NCBI RefSeq assembly: GCF_028283705.1
Contig: NZ_JAPWKD010000005.1
Coordinates: 310,001 to 374,000, forward strand
DNA: 64,000 bases
Direction: 5' to 3'
From: Pantoea sp.
Lineage (GTDB): Bacteria; Pseudomonadota; Gammaproteobacteria; Enterobacterales; Enterobacteriaceae
Positions 37,989 through 50,813 of the stretch are shown one piece after another. The notes under the pieces were generated by a model. The model made no database searches, was not told the DNA's origin, and worked only from the letters and a program-made list of their open reading frames with translations. Numbering within the stretch: position 1 is the stretch's first letter; each line of letters starts with the position of its first letter. The translations under genes were made by a program, and so were the position numbers.

Positions 37989-39114
37989 GTTACGCCTGGC
38001 GATTGTCCGCCAGAAGTATCGTCCGGATGGCGGTGCCGAGCGTTTTATCTCACGCGCGCTGGAAGCCCTCGACAGTGAACAACTCGATCTGAATATCATC
38101 ACCCGCAGCTGGCAAGGTACGCCCAATCCGGCATGGCATCTGCATATTTGTAATCCGGCAAAATTCGGGCGGATTTCACGCGAGCGGGGCTTTGCCCGGG
38201 CGGCACGAGCCTGCTGGGAGCGGGAAAAGTTTGATATTGTGCAAAGCCATGAGCGCATTGCCGGATGCGATATCTTTCGCGCCGGGGATGGCGTACACCG
38301 TGTCTGGCTGGAGCAGCGGGCGCGCATCGTCTCAGGCTGGCAGCGGCTGAGCGCCACGTTAAGCCCCTATCATCGTTATGTGTTACAGGCGGAAAGTGAG
38401 ATGTTCAATGCACCGTCGCTAAAGGCGGTGATTTGTAACTCGGAGATGGTGAAGCAGGACATTTTGCGTTGCTTCACGCTGGATGCCCGCAAGATTCATG
38501 TCATTCACAACGCGATTGATAGCCAGCGCTTTCAGCCCGCGACCGAAGCGCAACGTCACGCATCACGCCAGCAGCTGAATCTGCCGCAAGATGCCACGGT
38601 GATGATTTACGTCGGCTCCGGTTTTGAACGCAAAGGGTTAAAGGCAGCGATTGAGGCTGTCGCACGTAGCGATCGCTACCTGATTGTGGTCGGCCAGGAC
38701 AAACAGCTGACGCGGTATCAACAGCTGGCGAATCAGCTGAACTGTCTCGATCGTTTGCGTTTTGTTGGTGTGCAGCAGGATGTGCAGCCGTTTTACCATG
38801 CCGCCGATGCGCTGTTGTTGCCAACGCTCTATGACCCTTTTCCGAATGTGGTGCTGGAAGCGATGGCCTGTGGCCTGGCGGTGATTACCAGCACCGGCTG
38901 CGGTGGTGCCGAATTTATCCAAGCAGGTCAGGAAGGCTTCGTCTGTGATGCTTTGGATATCAAGGCATTAAATGAGGCGGTGCTGGCGATACCTTCCCTT
39001 TCGCAGAATTCCGCGCTGGGTGAGGCCGCACGCCGCAGAATTGAACCTTATGGTCCAAAACGTCTGGCACAGGCGTTGACCTCGCTTTATCAGCAAGTGT
39101 TACAGCCGGTTTGA
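37981..39114 (+). CDS. WaaG/WabG-type LPS core glycosyltransferase (GT4)
   Basis: This 377-residue GT-B enzyme adds the first sugar after the inner-core heptoses (glucose for WaaG, galacturonic acid for WabG). IVRQKYRPDGGAERFISRAL is the signature N-terminus shared by both. YVGSGFERKGL and PTLYDPFPNVVLEAMACGLAVI form the donor site. AAGGAG sits eight bases before the ATG at 37981, inside the end of waaQ, so the two genes are coupled. The nearby waaE supports the WabG alternative, but this is not decided. Confidence 0.88.
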   Translation: MTKLRLAIVRQKYRPDGGAERFISRALEALDSEQLDLNIITRSWQGTPNPAWHLHICNPAKFGRISRERGFARAARACWEREKFDIVQSHERIAGCDIFRAGDGVHRVWLEQRARIVSGWQRLSATLSPYHRYVLQAESEMFNAPSLKAVICNSEMVKQDILRCFTLDARKIHVIHNAIDSQRFQPATEAQRHASRQQLNLPQDATVMIYVGSGFERKGLKAAIEAVARSDRYLIVVGQDKQLTRYQQLANQLNCLDRLRFVGVQQDVQPFYHAADALLLPTLYDPFPNVVLEAMACGLAVITSTGCGGAEFIQAGQEGFVCDALDIKALNEAVLAIPSLSQNSALGEAARRRIEPYGPKRLAQALTSLYQQVLQPV

Positions 39115-39206
39115 TGAAGTGGTATGAGCAGGCACCCGGTTTCTGATAACATGCCGCCATCTTGATTTCTTATGCTTTTTGACGCGAACCTGTCGTAACG
39201 ATAACT

Positions 39207-40480
39207 ATGACGACTCTATACACAGCCCTGCTCTATCTGATCCAGCCTTTTATCTGGCTGCGCCTGTGGCTGCGCGGTCGAAAAGCCCCGGCCTATCGTA
39301 AGCGCTGGGCGGAACGCTATGGCTATTGCAGTGGCAAGGTCGAGCCGAACGGTATTGTGCTGCATTCCGTCTCGGTGGGAGAAACCCTCGCCGCCGTTCC
39401 GCTGGTGCGTGCGCTGCGTCACCGCTATCCGACCCTGCCGATCACCGTCACCACCATGACCCCGACGGGTTCAGAGCGCGCACAATCGGCATTTGGTAAA
39501 GACGTGCATCACGTCTACCTGCCGTACGACCTGCCGGGTGCCATCAATCGCTTCCTTGATACGATCAACCCACGGCTGGTGATCATCATGGAAACCGAGC
39601 TGTGGCCGAACATTATTCGTATTCTGCATCAGCGCCAGATTCCGCTGGTGATTGCCAACGCACGTCTGTCCGAACGTTCCGCCAAAGGCTACAAGAAGCT
39701 GGGTGGCTTTATGCGCGACCTGCTGCAAAGTATCACGCTGATTGCTGCGCAGAATGAAGAAGATGGTGACCGTTTTCTCAGCCTTGGGTTGAAGCGCTCG
39801 CATCTCGCGGTGACCGGTAGCCTAAAGTTTGATATTTCCGTCACACCAGAACTGGCTGCCAAAGCTGTCACACTGCGTCGTCAGTGGGCACCGCGTCGTC
39901 CGGTGTGGATCGCCACCAGCACCCACGATGGTGAAGAAGCGATTGTGCTTGATGCACATCGCCGTCTGCTGGCGCAGTTCCCTGATTTGCTACTGATTCT
40001 GGTGCCACGTCATCCGGAACGTTTTAAAGATGCCTGTGAACTGACGCAAAAACGCGGTTTCAGCTTTACGTTGCGCAGCAGCGGCGAAATCCCATCCAGC
40101 GCTACCCAGGTGGTGATTGGCGATACCATGGGTGAACTGATGCTGTTGTATGGCATTGCCGATCTGGCCTTTGTTGGCGGCAGCCTGGTGGAACGTGGCG
40201 GGCATAATCCACTCGAACCCGCTGCTCACGCTATTCCGGTCCTGATGGGTCCGCACATCTGGAACTTCAAAGATATCTGCGCCAGGCTGCAACAGGCCGA
40301 GGGGCTGATTACGGTTACTGATGTCGTGTCGCTGGAGAAAGAGGTCGCCAACCTGCTACAGGATGATGACTACCGCCGTTATTATGGCCGCCACGCGGTG
40401 GAAGTGCTGCACCAAAACCAGGGCGCATTACAGCGTCTGCTACAGTTACTCGAACCCCATTTACCGCCGCGAGCCCACTA

Positions 40481-40481
<1 letters not shown>
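39207..40481 (+). CDS. waaA: WaaA (KdtA), Kdo transferase
   Basis: WaaA is the bifunctional GT30 enzyme that adds two Kdo residues to lipid IVA. The 424-residue protein has an N-terminal membrane anchor ([21 protein letters not shown]). Signature segments are [26 protein letters not shown] and [20 protein letters not shown]. Its stop overlaps the waaE start (TAATG). Confidence 0.98.
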
Positions 40482-42545
<2,064 letters not shown>

Positions 42546-42572
42546 CTCATCTCCTCAACGAACCGCAGAAAC

Positions 42573-42599
42573 AAAAAACCCGGCCGAAGCCGGGTTTTT
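42573..42599. terminator. bidirectional terminator between mutM and rpmG
   Basis: CCCGGC / GCCGGG with loop CGAA is flanked by an A run (42573-42578) and a T run (42595-42599). On the minus strand it ends the rpmBG transcript just before mutM. Confidence 0.9.
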
Positions 42600-42614
42600 C
42601 GCAGAACACTAAAA

Positions 42615-42785
<171 letters not shown>

Positions 42786-42793
42786 TCAGTTCC

Positions 42794-43051
<258 letters not shown>

Positions 43052-43175
43052 TCAGCTCGAGCTTTAAAAACATAGGTTTTGGCCGCCTCGTCAGGCCTTA
43101 GCCCGCCCAGGCGAGTTCCATGTGAACCCGCTAAGCTGGCCCAAACGCCAAACCCGAGATTCTCAAAGGTGGCGT

Positions 43176-43204
43176 AGTATACGCCGGTCAGCGCTGGTGC
43201 TCAA
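43176..43204 (-). promoter_or_regulatory. sigma-70 promoter of rpmBG
   Basis: On the minus strand, TTGAGC (-35) and TATACT (-10) are separated by 17 bases. The start would fall near 43169, giving a leader of about 140 bases before rpmB. Confidence 0.85.
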
Positions 43205-43210
43205 GTCCCG

Positions 43211-43234
43211 AACAAATAAAGATCCCTCTGGATC
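43211..43234 (-). terminator. weak terminator after radC
   Basis: GATCC / GGATC with a four-base loop is followed on the minus strand by TTTATTTG. It lies between radC and the rpmBG promoter. Confidence 0.45.
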
Positions 43235-43274
43235 GGGTAAAAACACACCGTTTCTTCAAGTTTAGCGCCCAAAA

Positions 43275-43928
43275 TTACAGCCAGCCACGCTCAGCAAAAG
43301 AGATAAACTCGCCGTGACCGATCACCAGATGATCAAGCAATCGGATATTCAGCAACGAACACGCTCTGGTGATTCTTTCGGTAATTTCACGGTCAGCCCG
43401 GCTGGGTTCGGCAGAACCTGAGGGGTGATTATGCGCCAGAATCACCGCAGCCGCGTTGAGTTTTAGCGCCTCACGTACAATTTCGCGAGGATGGACTTCA
43501 ACGCTGCTTATCGAACCGGAAAACATTTTCTGCGCCTGCAATACACGGTGCTGATTATCGAGAAAAAGTACCATAAAGATTTCTCGTTCCTGATGTGCCA
43601 GCACACTTTGCAGATAGTGATGCGTGACCTGAGGATTATCCATCACATTTTCACGCGCCAGCTGGCTGGCAAAAAAACGCCTGGCCGTCTCAGCCACTGC
43701 CTGAAGCTGCGCCATCTTGGCCATACCAACACCCTTAACACCTGCTATCTCCTCTTTGCTGGCACTCATTATGCCGTACAAAGAGCCAAATTCATTCAGC
43801 ATCTGCCGCGCCAGCAGCATCACGCTGACGCCACATGAACCGGTACGCAAAAAAATCGCCAGCAGTTCCTCATCATCTAATGCTTCAGCCCCATGTAACG
43901 CCAGCTTCTCTCGTGGTGCCAGTTCCAT
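43275..43928 (-). CDS. radC: RadC (YicR) family JAB-domain protein
   Basis: This 217-residue protein has an N-terminal helix-hairpin-helix ([15 protein letters not shown]). The C-terminal JAB/MPN metalloprotease-like domain has EVHPREI and the metal motif [14 protein letters not shown]. RadC proteins were once linked to DNA repair, but their role is unclear. AGGAGG ends five bases before the ATG at 43928, so this start is preferred over the GTG at 43934. It is divergent from coaBC. Confidence 0.93.
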   Translation of the reverse strand: MELAPREKLALHGAEALDDEELLAIFLRTGSCGVSVMLLARQMLNEFGSLYGIMSASKEEIAGVKGVGMAKMAQLQAVAETARRFFASQLARENVMDNPQVTHHYLQSVLAHQEREIFMVLFLDNQHRVLQAQKMFSGSISSVEVHPREIVREALKLNAAAVILAHNHPSGSAEPSRADREITERITRACSLLNIRLLDHLVIGHGEFISFAERGWL

Positions 43929-44122
43929 TTTCACCTCCTCTCCCCTGCATAGCGACTATCCTGCTTGCCTGGCACAATGAAAACCAGAGAGTTAAAGACG
44001 TTTTCAGAGCCGCCTCGCAAAGGCCGCAGGCAGTGGAAAAGGGGACCTGGCGATTTTGTGGTAAAGTTGCTGCATCTGTCGTGCCGGGCCACGGCAACCT
44101 GCTTTGAGTTGAGGCGATTAAA

Positions 44123-45343
44123 ATGACGGGATTAGCTGGAAAGAAAATTCTGCTGGGGGTCAGTGGCGGCATCGCCGCTTATAAAGCGCCGGAATTGGTG
44201 CGACGCTTGCGCGATCGCGGTGCCGATGTGCGTGTGATGATGACGGAGGCGGCCAAAGCCTTTATCACGCCACTCAGCCTGCAAGCGGTGTCCGGTTATC
44301 CGGTGTTTGACGATCTGCTCGACCCGGCGGCTGAGGCCGCGATGGGCCATATCGAGCTGGCAAAATGGGCAGACCTGATTGTGCTGGCCCCCGCCACCGC
44401 CGATCTGATTGCCCGCGTTACCGCAGGCATGGCTAATGACCTGGTCACCACCACCTGTCTGGCGACGGCGGCCCCCATCGCGGTGGTACCCGCCATGAAC
44501 CAGCAAATGTATCGCGCTGCCGTGACTCAGGAGAATCTGCAACGTCTGCATGCGCGTGGCGTACTGATTTGGGGGCCAGACAGCGGCAGCCAGGCTTGTG
44601 GCGATATCGGCCCTGGTCGCATGCTCGACCCGTTGGCCATTGTGGCACATGCGCTGGAATGGGCGTCGCCCGTCAACGATCTGCAACATCTCAACATTAT
44701 GATCACCGCCGGCCCGACCCGTGAGGCGCTGGATCCGGTACGCTACATCACCAATCACAGCTCGGGCAAAATGGGTTTTGCCATTGCTGCCGCAGCGGCA
44801 AAACGTGGCGCGAAAGTGACGCTGGTGGCCGGACCGGTTACGCTGCCGACGCCGGCATGGGTGCAACGTGTTGATGTCACCACCGCTCAGGAGATGGAAG
44901 CGGCGGTGATGGCGCAAATCAGCCAACAACATATTTTCATTGCCAGCGCAGCCGTGGCAGACTACCGGGCGGCAAATATTGCCGCGGAGAAAATCAAAAA
45001 ACAGGGTGGCGATGATAACGTCACGCTGCAACTGGTGAAGAACCCCGACATCGTGGCCGGTGTGGCAGCACTCAAAACAGGGCGACCTTATGTCGTCGGG
45101 TTTGCCGCCGAAACCCGTAATGTGGAAGAATACGCGCGGCAAAAACGGGTACGAAAAAATCTCGACCTGATTTGCGCCAACGATGTGGCAAAAGCGGGCC
45201 AGGGGTTCAATAGCGACACCAATGCTCTTCACCTTTTTTGGCAGGAAGGAGAGAAAGTCTTACCGCTCAGTGATAAGACGCTCCTTGGCCAACAATTATT
45301 AGACGAGATTGTCAGCCGTTATGATGAAAAAAATCGACGTTAA
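44123..45343 (+). CDS. coaBC: CoaBC (Dfp), bifunctional phosphopantothenoylcysteine enzyme
   Basis: CoaBC joins cysteine to 4'-phosphopantothenate (CTP-dependent synthetase) and decarboxylates the product (FMN-dependent). The 406-residue protein has the flavoprotein CoaC domain first ([36 protein letters not shown]). The CoaB domain follows ([26 protein letters not shown]). It overlaps dut by 23 bases, so the two are in one transcript. Confidence 0.98.
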   Translation: MTGLAGKKILLGVSGGIAAYKAPELVRRLRDRGADVRVMMTEAAKAFITPLSLQAVSGYPVFDDLLDPAAEAAMGHIELAKWADLIVLAPATADLIARVTAGMANDLVTTTCLATAAPIAVVPAMNQQMYRAAVTQENLQRLHARGVLIWGPDSGSQACGDIGPGRMLDPLAIVAHALEWASPVNDLQHLNIMITAGPTREALDPVRYITNHSSGKMGFAIAAAAAKRGAKVTLVAGPVTLPTPAWVQRVDVTTAQEMEAAVMAQISQQHIFIASAAVADYRAANIAAEKIKKQGGDDNVTLQLVKNPDIVAGVAALKTGRPYVVGFAAETRNVEEYARQKRVRKNLDLICANDVAKAGQGFNSDTNALHLFWQEGEKVLPLSDKTLLGQQLLDEIVSRYDEKNRR

Positions 45344-45779
45344 GATTCTTGATGCGCGTGTGGGAACCGAGTTTCCACTGCCAACTTATGCAACCTCGGG
45401 TTCAGCCGGACTGGATTTACGCGCCTGTCTGGATGAAGCGCTGGAAATCACCCCAGGCAGCACCGTGCTGGTGCCAACCGGCCTCGCCATCCATATTGGC
45501 GATCCCAGCCTTGCCGCAGTGATTCTGCCGCGCTCCGGCCTCGGTCATAAGCATGGCATCGTGCTGGGTAACCTGGTCGGTCTGATCGACTCAGATTACC
45601 AGGGGCAACTGATGGTTTCGGTATGGAACCGTGGTCAGGAAAGCTTCACTCTCCAGCCGGGCGACCGTCTGGCCCAGCTGGTATTCGTGCCCGTGGTTCA
45701 GGCTGAATTCAATCTGGTGGAAGATTTTGACGCCAGCGTGCGTGGCGCGGGCGGCTTCGGTCACTCTGGCCGTCAGTAA
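45321..45779 (+). CDS. dut: Dut, dUTP pyrophosphatase
   Basis: Dut hydrolyses dUTP to dUMP, keeping uracil out of DNA and feeding dTMP synthesis. The trimeric enzyme is 151-152 residues long (ATG codons at 45321 and 45324). Its motifs include [29 protein letters not shown] and the C-terminal arm GAGGFGHSG. Its start lies inside coaBC, and slmA follows. Confidence 0.98.
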   Translation: MMKKIDVKILDARVGTEFPLPTYATSGSAGLDLRACLDEALEITPGSTVLVPTGLAIHIGDPSLAAVILPRSGLGHKHGIVLGNLVGLIDSDYQGQLMVSVWNRGQESFTLQPGDRLAQLVFVPVVQAEFNLVEDFDASVRGAGGFGHSGRQ

Positions 45780-45895
45780 CACGCGCTTTTCGCTCACGCC
45801 TCTGCCCTTTTTCTTTTCCGCTCTGTGTGCACTGGACACCGGGCAGAAGTGTGAGTGTTGCCTGTTTTTGGTGAATTTCAGGGGTCTTGAAGGTC

Positions 45896-46492
45896 ATGGC
45901 AGAAAAAAAGGTCGCGAAACGGAACCGACGCGAAGAAATTTTGCAGGCACTGGCGCAAATGCTGGAGTCAAGCGATGGCAGCCAGCGTATCACCACCGCG
46001 AAACTGGCGGCGAATGTAGGCGTTTCTGAAGCGGCGCTTTATCGTCACTTTCCCAGCAAAACGCGTATGTTTGACAGCCTGATCGAGTTTATTGAAGACA
46101 GCCTGATTACGCGCATCAATCTGATCCTGAAAGATGAAAAAGAAACAGAAGCACGCCTGCGTTTAATCGTGCAACTGATTCTGGGATTTGGTGAGCGTAA
46201 TCCAGGGCTGACGCGTATTCTGACGGGCCATGCGCTGATGTTCGAACAGGATCGCCTGCAGGGGCGCATCAATCAGCTGTTCGAACGTATTGAAGTGCAG
46301 CTGCGTCAGGTGATGAAAGAGAAGAAGATGCGTGATGGCGAGGGCTTCCAGACCGATGAAACCCTGCTTGCCAGCCAGCTACTGGCCTTTTGCGAAGGGT
46401 TGCTGTCGCGCTATGTTCGCTCTGAATTTCGCTATCGTCCCACGGCGGATTTTGATATCCGCTGGCCGTTGCTGGCGGCGCAACTGGTATAA
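45896..46492 (+). CDS. slmA: SlmA, nucleoid occlusion factor
   Basis: SlmA is a TetR-family DNA-binding protein that blocks FtsZ assembly over the nucleoid. The 198-residue start at 45896 ([16 protein letters not shown]) matches E. coli. The helix-turn-helix is at [21 protein letters not shown]. The C-terminal domain mediates dimerisation and FtsZ binding. The frame from 45887 adds three residues and is not preferred. Confidence 0.97.
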   Translation: MAEKKVAKRNRREEILQALAQMLESSDGSQRITTAKLAANVGVSEAALYRHFPSKTRMFDSLIEFIEDSLITRINLILKDEKETEARLRLIVQLILGFGERNPGLTRILTGHALMFEQDRLQGRINQLFERIEVQLRQVMKEKKMRDGEGFQTDETLLASQLLAFCEGLLSRYVRSEFRYRPTADFDIRWPLLAAQLV

Positions 46493-46506
46493 CCGGGCTT
46501 ATATTG

Positions 46507-46532
46507 TAACGGCGCGATAAATCGCGCCGTTA
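46507..46532. terminator. hairpin between slmA and pyrE
   Basis: A 12-bp perfect inverted repeat TAACGGCGCGAT / ATCGCGCCGTTA with a two-base centre lies between convergent genes. No long T run follows on either strand. Confidence 0.6.
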
Positions 46533-46536
46533 GTCA

Positions 46537-47178
46537 TTAAATCCCATACTCTTTACGATACGCACGCACCTTCGCCAGGTGGTCCGCCATCTCCGGTTTC
46601 TCTTCCAGATAATCAATTAACTCGGCCAGAGTAATAATCGCCGTCACCTTACAGCCATAATCGCGTTCCACTTCCTGAATCGCGGAGATATCGCTGCGGC
46701 CTCGCTCCTGGCGATCAAGGGAAATCAGCACGCCAGCCAGGGTGGCGTTGTGAGCATTGATGATATCCATGGATTCACGAATCGCGGTACCGGCGGTGAT
46801 AACGTCATCCACCAGCATCACTTTCCCCTGCAACGGGCTACCAACCAACAAACCACCTTCGCCGTGATCTTTCGCCTCTTTGCGGTTAAAGCAGTAAGGC
46901 ACATCGCGGTCATGGTGATCGGCCAGCGCGACGGCCGTGGTCGTGGCAATCGGGATGCCTTTGTAGGCCGGGCCAAACAGCAGGTCAAAATCAACCCCAC
47001 CGTCCACCAGCGCCTGAGCGTAAAAACGGCCTAATAACGCCAAATCGCGCCCGGTATTAAACAGACCGGCATTGAAGAAATAAGGACTTTTGCGCCCCGA
47101 TTTCAGGGTGAACTCACCAAACTTCAATACCCCTTTGTTCAGGGCGAACTCAATAAACTGACGCTGCCAGGCTTTCAT
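46537..47178 (-). CDS. pyrE: PyrE, orotate phosphoribosyltransferase
   Basis: PyrE converts orotate and PRPP to orotidine monophosphate in pyrimidine synthesis. The 213-residue protein has the PRPP motif [13 protein letters not shown] and the catalytic loop [12 protein letters not shown]. It follows rph, with a transcription attenuator in between, so its level should respond to UTP supply through coupling with rph translation. Confidence 0.98.
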   Translation of the reverse strand: MKAWQRQFIEFALNKGVLKFGEFTLKSGRKSPYFFNAGLFNTGRDLALLGRFYAQALVDGGVDFDLLFGPAYKGIPIATTTAVALADHHDRDVPYCFNRKEAKDHGEGGLLVGSPLQGKVMLVDDVITAGTAIRESMDIINAHNATLAGVLISLDRQERGRSDISAIQEVERDYGCKVTAIITLAELIDYLEEKPEMADHLAKVRAYRKEYGI

Positions 47179-47195
47179 TTCTCACTCCTCAAATA

Positions 47196-47221
47196 AAGAA
47201 AAGGCGACTCTGTGGTCGCCT
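47196..47221 (-). promoter_or_regulatory. pyrE attenuator (rph-pyrE intercistronic terminator)
   Basis: On the minus strand, AGGCGAC / GTCGCCT with a six-base loop is followed by TTTTCTTTATTT, seven bases after the rph stop. In E. coli, ribosomes translating the end of rph prevent this terminator from forming when UTP is low. The same layout is present here. Confidence 0.88.
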
Positions 47222-47227
47222 GTTACA

Positions 47228-47944
47228 TCAATCTGCTAACGCCGCTTTCTGCGTCTGAATCAGCTGCTCAATCCCGCCGCGCGCCAGCGCCAGCAACTCC
47301 AGCAACTCTTCATGACTGAATGGCTCGCCTTCTGCGGTGCCCTGCACTTCAATCATGCGGCCATCTTCCAGCATCACCACGTTCATATCGGTCTCAGCGG
47401 CGGAGTCTTCCACGTACTCAAGATCGCAACGGGCTTCGCCTTCAACGATGCCAACAGAAATGGCGGCAACCATGCCTTTTAACGGGCTGGCTTTCAGTTT
47501 GCCATCGGCCACCAGCTTATTCAGCGCATCAGCCAATGCCACACAGGCACCGGTAATGGACGCGGTGCGCGTGCCACCGTCAGCCTGAATCACGTCACAA
47601 TCCAGCGTGATGGTGTATTCGCCCAGCGCCTGCAAATCCACTGCAGCACGCAGTGAGCGGGCGATCAGACGCTGAATCTCCAGCGTGCGACCACCCTGCT
47701 TACCTTTGGCCGCTTCACGCGCCATACGGCTGTGAGTAGAACGCGGCAGCATACCGTATTCGGCTGTTACCCAGCCCTGCCCCTGACCTTTGAGGAAACG
47801 CGGTACGCCTTCGTCAACGGTGGCAGTGCACAGCACTTTGGTTTCGCCGAACTCAACGAGAACCGAGCCTTCGGCATGTTTGGTGTAGTGACGAGTGAGG
47901 GTGACGGGACGCACCTGGTTGACGTGTCGGCCTGCTGGACGCAT
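47228..47944 (-). CDS. rph: Rph, ribonuclease PH (intact)
   Basis: RNase PH is a phosphorolytic 3'-5' exonuclease that trims tRNA precursors. The 238-residue reading begins [16 protein letters not shown] and runs unbroken to the end. E. coli K-12 carries a frameshift here; this copy does not. Conserved features include [25 protein letters not shown] and the phosphate site near the C-terminus. It is the leader gene of the attenuated rph-pyrE operon. Confidence 0.98.
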   Translation of the reverse strand: MRPAGRHVNQVRPVTLTRHYTKHAEGSVLVEFGETKVLCTATVDEGVPRFLKGQGQGWVTAEYGMLPRSTHSRMAREAAKGKQGGRTLEIQRLIARSLRAAVDLQALGEYTITLDCDVIQADGGTRTASITGACVALADALNKLVADGKLKASPLKGMVAAISVGIVEGEARCDLEYVEDSAAETDMNVVMLEDGRMIEVQGTAEGEPFSHEELLELLALARGGIEQLIQTQKAALAD

Positions 47945-48087
47945 GGTTTCTCTCCGGCTTACTTAGGTTTGGCTGCGCATTATACGGACTTCCTCCGCGG
48001 CTGTCCTGTCCTGCGGCGGCACAATCACAGATGAAATTCTGCCCGCACTGTGGCTAAATGCGCGCTTTCCCTCTTAAAAAAAGATAA

Positions 48088-49275
48088 ATGATGACAGCGA
48101 TACTCCATTTCCTGCTGGCGCTGGTGGTGATCTTTGCCCTCGCGCTGCTGGTCAGTCATGACCGCAAACAAATTCGTCCGCGTTTTATTATTCAATTGCT
48201 GCTGGTGGAAGCAGCGCTGGGCTGGTTTTTCCTGCACTCCGCCAGTGGCCTGGCGGTGGTTAGCTCCGTCGGTGGCTTCTTCGAAACCCTGCTGACGTTC
48301 GCCGCACAGGGCAGCGATTTCGTGTTTGGTGGCATGAGCAAACAGGGCCTCGCATTTATTTTCCTCGGCGTACTTTGCCCGATTGTGTTTATTTCTGCGC
48401 TGATCGGCATTCTGCAACACTGGCGCATTCTGCCGCTGCTAATTCGCCTGGTGGGCACCCTGCTGTCGAAGGTCAACGGCATGGGCAAGCTGGAATCTTT
48501 CAATGCCGTCAGCACATTGATTCTTGGTCAGTCAGAAAACTTCATCGCCTATAAAGGCATCCTGGGTGATATTTCCGCACCCCGCCTCTACACCATGGCA
48601 GCAACGGCAATGTCTACCGTGTCGCTCTCCATCGTTGGCGCGTATATGACGATGATTGAAGCGAAATATGTGGTTGCCGCGCTGCTGCTGAATATGTTCA
48701 GCACTTTTATTATCCTGTCGATCATCAATCCGATGCGAGCACAGGACGAAGAACATATCGCGCTGGATAAGCTGCATGAAGATCAGAGCTTTTTTGAAAT
48801 GTTGGGCGAATACATTCTCGCCGGTTTCAAAGTGGCGATGATTATTCTGGCGATGCTGATTGGCTTTATTGCCCTGATTGCTGCCGTGAACGCGCTGTTC
48901 GCCGTCGTATTTGGCTACAGCTTCCAGCAGTTACTCGGTTATGTGTTTTATCCGTTTGCCTGGTTGATCGGCATTCCATCGGCCGATGCCTTGCAGGCAG
49001 CCAGCATCATGGCGACCAAATTGGTGGCGAATGAATTTGTGGCTATGGTCGAGTTGAAGAAAGTAGCTGCAGAGATGACGCCACGCGGTCTGGGGATTTT
49101 GTCGGTGTTCCTGGTGTCGTTCGCCAACTTCGCCTCAATCGGCATCGTTGCCGGTGCGATTAAAGGGCTGAACGAAGCGCAGGGTAATGTTGTATCGCGG
49201 TTTGGCTGGAAACTGGTATACGGTTCAACGCTGGTCAGTTTGCTTTCGGCGGCCTTTGCCGGATTGTTTATCTGA
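48088..49275 (+). CDS. nupC: NupC-family nucleoside/proton symporter
   Basis: This is a 395-residue inner-membrane protein of the concentrative nucleoside transporter (CNT) family. Near-identical segments to E. coli NupC include [15 protein letters not shown] [46 protein letters not shown] and [15 protein letters not shown], which form the sodium/proton and nucleoside sites. It imports pyrimidine and adenine nucleosides in that family. It is divergent from rph and lies between rph and yicC, where E. coli has nothing. The assignment to NupC rather than a paralogue is probable. Confidence 0.88.
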   Translation: MMTAILHFLLALVVIFALALLVSHDRKQIRPRFIIQLLLVEAALGWFFLHSASGLAVVSSVGGFFETLLTFAAQGSDFVFGGMSKQGLAFIFLGVLCPIVFISALIGILQHWRILPLLIRLVGTLLSKVNGMGKLESFNAVSTLILGQSENFIAYKGILGDISAPRLYTMAATAMSTVSLSIVGAYMTMIEAKYVVAALLLNMFSTFIILSIINPMRAQDEEHIALDKLHEDQSFFEMLGEYILAGFKVAMIILAMLIGFIALIAAVNALFAVVFGYSFQQLLGYVFYPFAWLIGIPSADALQAASIMATKLVANEFVAMVELKKVAAEMTPRGLGILSVFLVSFANFASIGIVAGAIKGLNEAQGNVVSRFGWKLVYGSTLVSLLSAAFAGLFI

Positions 49276-49280
49276 TAAAT

Positions 49281-49305
49281 AATGGCGACCCTGAGTCGCC
49301 ATTTT
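49281..49305. terminator. bidirectional terminator between nupC and the DUF3574 gene
   Basis: AATGGCGAC / GTCGCCATT with loop CCTGA is followed by TTCTT-type runs on the plus strand and by TATTTATC on the minus strand. Confidence 0.85.
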
Positions 49306-49306
49306 C

Positions 49307-49750
49307 TTAGAAGCCAACGCAAACCAGGCCATCAACACGCATCACCGATTCCTGACTGAAGCGTTTTTTGTAGATATCGCGCAATGCGTTGATGTTGTCT
49401 GAGCTGGCGCGATCTGGCGTATGAATCAGCATCAGCGCTTTGCTGTTTTCACGCGCCAGCTTGCCATTCTCCCCCAGCCACTGCCCTTTCGCGTTATAGA
49501 CTGAGAGCCCATCTTTGAAACGCGGCGTCACATCACTATCGACAAAGTGTTGCCACTCCTGCTCACTCACCGTCCCCCCCTGTGGCTTACTCATGCCGAA
49601 CCACAATGTGGTCTGCATCATCATGTCACCACCGGCACAAACCGGCATTGGCGTACTGGTCGGTGCCGATTGCGTTATTGTGGTGGGATGCGTCTGGCAG
49701 CCTGCCAGCAGCAATGCCAATGCAAAAGATGTGATAAATTTTGTTGCCAT
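49307..49750 (-). CDS. DUF3574 lipoprotein
   Basis: This is a 147-residue predicted lipoprotein; the signal peptide ends in the lipobox LLAGC with Cys18. The mature part matches the DUF3574 pattern: TTLWFGMSKPQGG, VSEQEWQHFVDSDVTPRF, DGLSVYNAKGQW and YKKRFSQESVMRVD. Its function is unknown. The residue after the Cys is Gln, not Asp, so the outer membrane is the likely site. It converges with nupC. The ATG at 49750 is chosen over an upstream frame start because it opens the signal peptide. Confidence 0.82.
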   Translation of the reverse strand: MATKFITSFALALLLAGCQTHPTTITQSAPTSTPMPVCAGGDMMMQTTLWFGMSKPQGGTVSEQEWQHFVDSDVTPRFKDGLSVYNAKGQWLGENGKLARENSKALMLIHTPDRASSDNINALRDIYKKRFSQESVMRVDGLVCVGF

Positions 49751-49900
49751 ACAGATTTCCCTGAACTGAATGCCCGTCGCTATCATAGGTCTCTGGTACG
49801 AAAAGGCCAGTGCTTAGCGCCTGTATTGCAGGCTTTTACCTGTCATGCCAAAGCGTACCTCGCTATAATTCACTAAATTTTCTTCACACGAGTATCGCTT

Positions 49901-50764
49901 ATGATCCGTAGTATGACCGCTTATGCACGTCGCGAAGCCAAAGGCCACTGGGGCAGCGCCGCCTGGGAGCTACGTTCCGTTAACCAGCGCTACCTTGAAA
50001 CCTACATCCGCCTGCCGGAGCAGTTCCGTAGCCTGGAGCCAGTGATTCGCGAGCGCATCCGCAATCGGCTGACGCGCGGCAAGATCGAGTGCAACCTGCG
50101 TTTCGATGCTGATCCAGGTTCACAAGGCGAACTGATTCTGAACGAATCGCTGGCAAAACAGCTGGTTCAGGCGGCTAACTGGGTCAAATTGCAGAGTGAT
50201 GAAGGTGCAATCAATCCGCTGGATATCCTGCGCTGGCCGGGCGTGATGTCCGCCAAAGAGCAGGATCTCGACGCCATCAACGCTGAACTGCTGGCGGCAC
50301 TGGACGGTGCGCTGGATGACTTTATCACCGCACGTGAAACAGAAGGCGCTGCGCTGAAAACGTTGATCGAACAACGTCTTGATGGCGTAAGCCATGAAGT
50401 TAGCAAAGTGCGGACGCAAATGCCGGAAGTACTGAAGTGGCAGCGCGAGCGTCTGGTCACCAAATTGGAAGAAGCCGAAGTCCAGCTGGAAAACAATCGT
50501 CTGGAGCAGGAACTGGTGATGATGGCACAGCGCATTGATGTGGCTGAAGAACTGGATCGCCTCGATGCACACGTAAAAGAAACGTTCAACATCCTGAAGA
50601 AGAAGGAAGCGGTCGGCCGTCGCCTCGATTTTATGATGCAGGAGTTCAACCGCGAATCGAATACGCTGGCATCAAAATCAATTAACGCTGATATCACGGC
50701 GTCCGCGATTGAGCTGAAAGTGTTGATCGAACAGATGCGTGAGCAGATTCAGAATATCGAATAA
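49901..50764 (+). CDS. yicC: YicC, endoribonuclease family protein
   Basis: This is a 287-residue protein of the YicC/YloC family, recently associated with RNA cleavage and sRNA turnover in E. coli. Typical segments are MIRSMTAYARRE, GSAAWELRSVNQRYLET and the C-terminal KKKEAVGRRLDFMMQEFNRE with NTLASKS. Length and sequence match E. coli. In E. coli it lies directly beside rph; here nupC and a lipoprotein gene intervene. It is followed by a strong terminator. Confidence 0.95.
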   Translation: MIRSMTAYARREAKGHWGSAAWELRSVNQRYLETYIRLPEQFRSLEPVIRERIRNRLTRGKIECNLRFDADPGSQGELILNESLAKQLVQAANWVKLQSDEGAINPLDILRWPGVMSAKEQDLDAINAELLAALDGALDDFITARETEGAALKTLIEQRLDGVSHEVSKVRTQMPEVLKWQRERLVTKLEEAEVQLENNRLEQELVMMAQRIDVAEELDRLDAHVKETFNILKKKEAVGRRLDFMMQEFNRESNTLASKSINADITASAIELKVLIEQMREQIQNIE

Positions 50765-50788
50765 GAAATTACAGAGTATTGATAACTC

Positions 50789-50813
50789 AAACCCACTTTT
50801 TAGTGGGTTTTTT
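50789..50813 (+). terminator. intrinsic terminator after yicC
   Basis: AAACCCACT / AGTGGGTTT with loop TTTT is followed by more T to 50813. Confidence 0.93.

Noticed and set aside
44132..45232. Long minus-strand open frame (366 residues) inside coaBC
   Set aside because: It is antisense to a well-conserved gene, has a His/Arg/Gln-rich composition typical of shadow frames and no ribosome-binding site.
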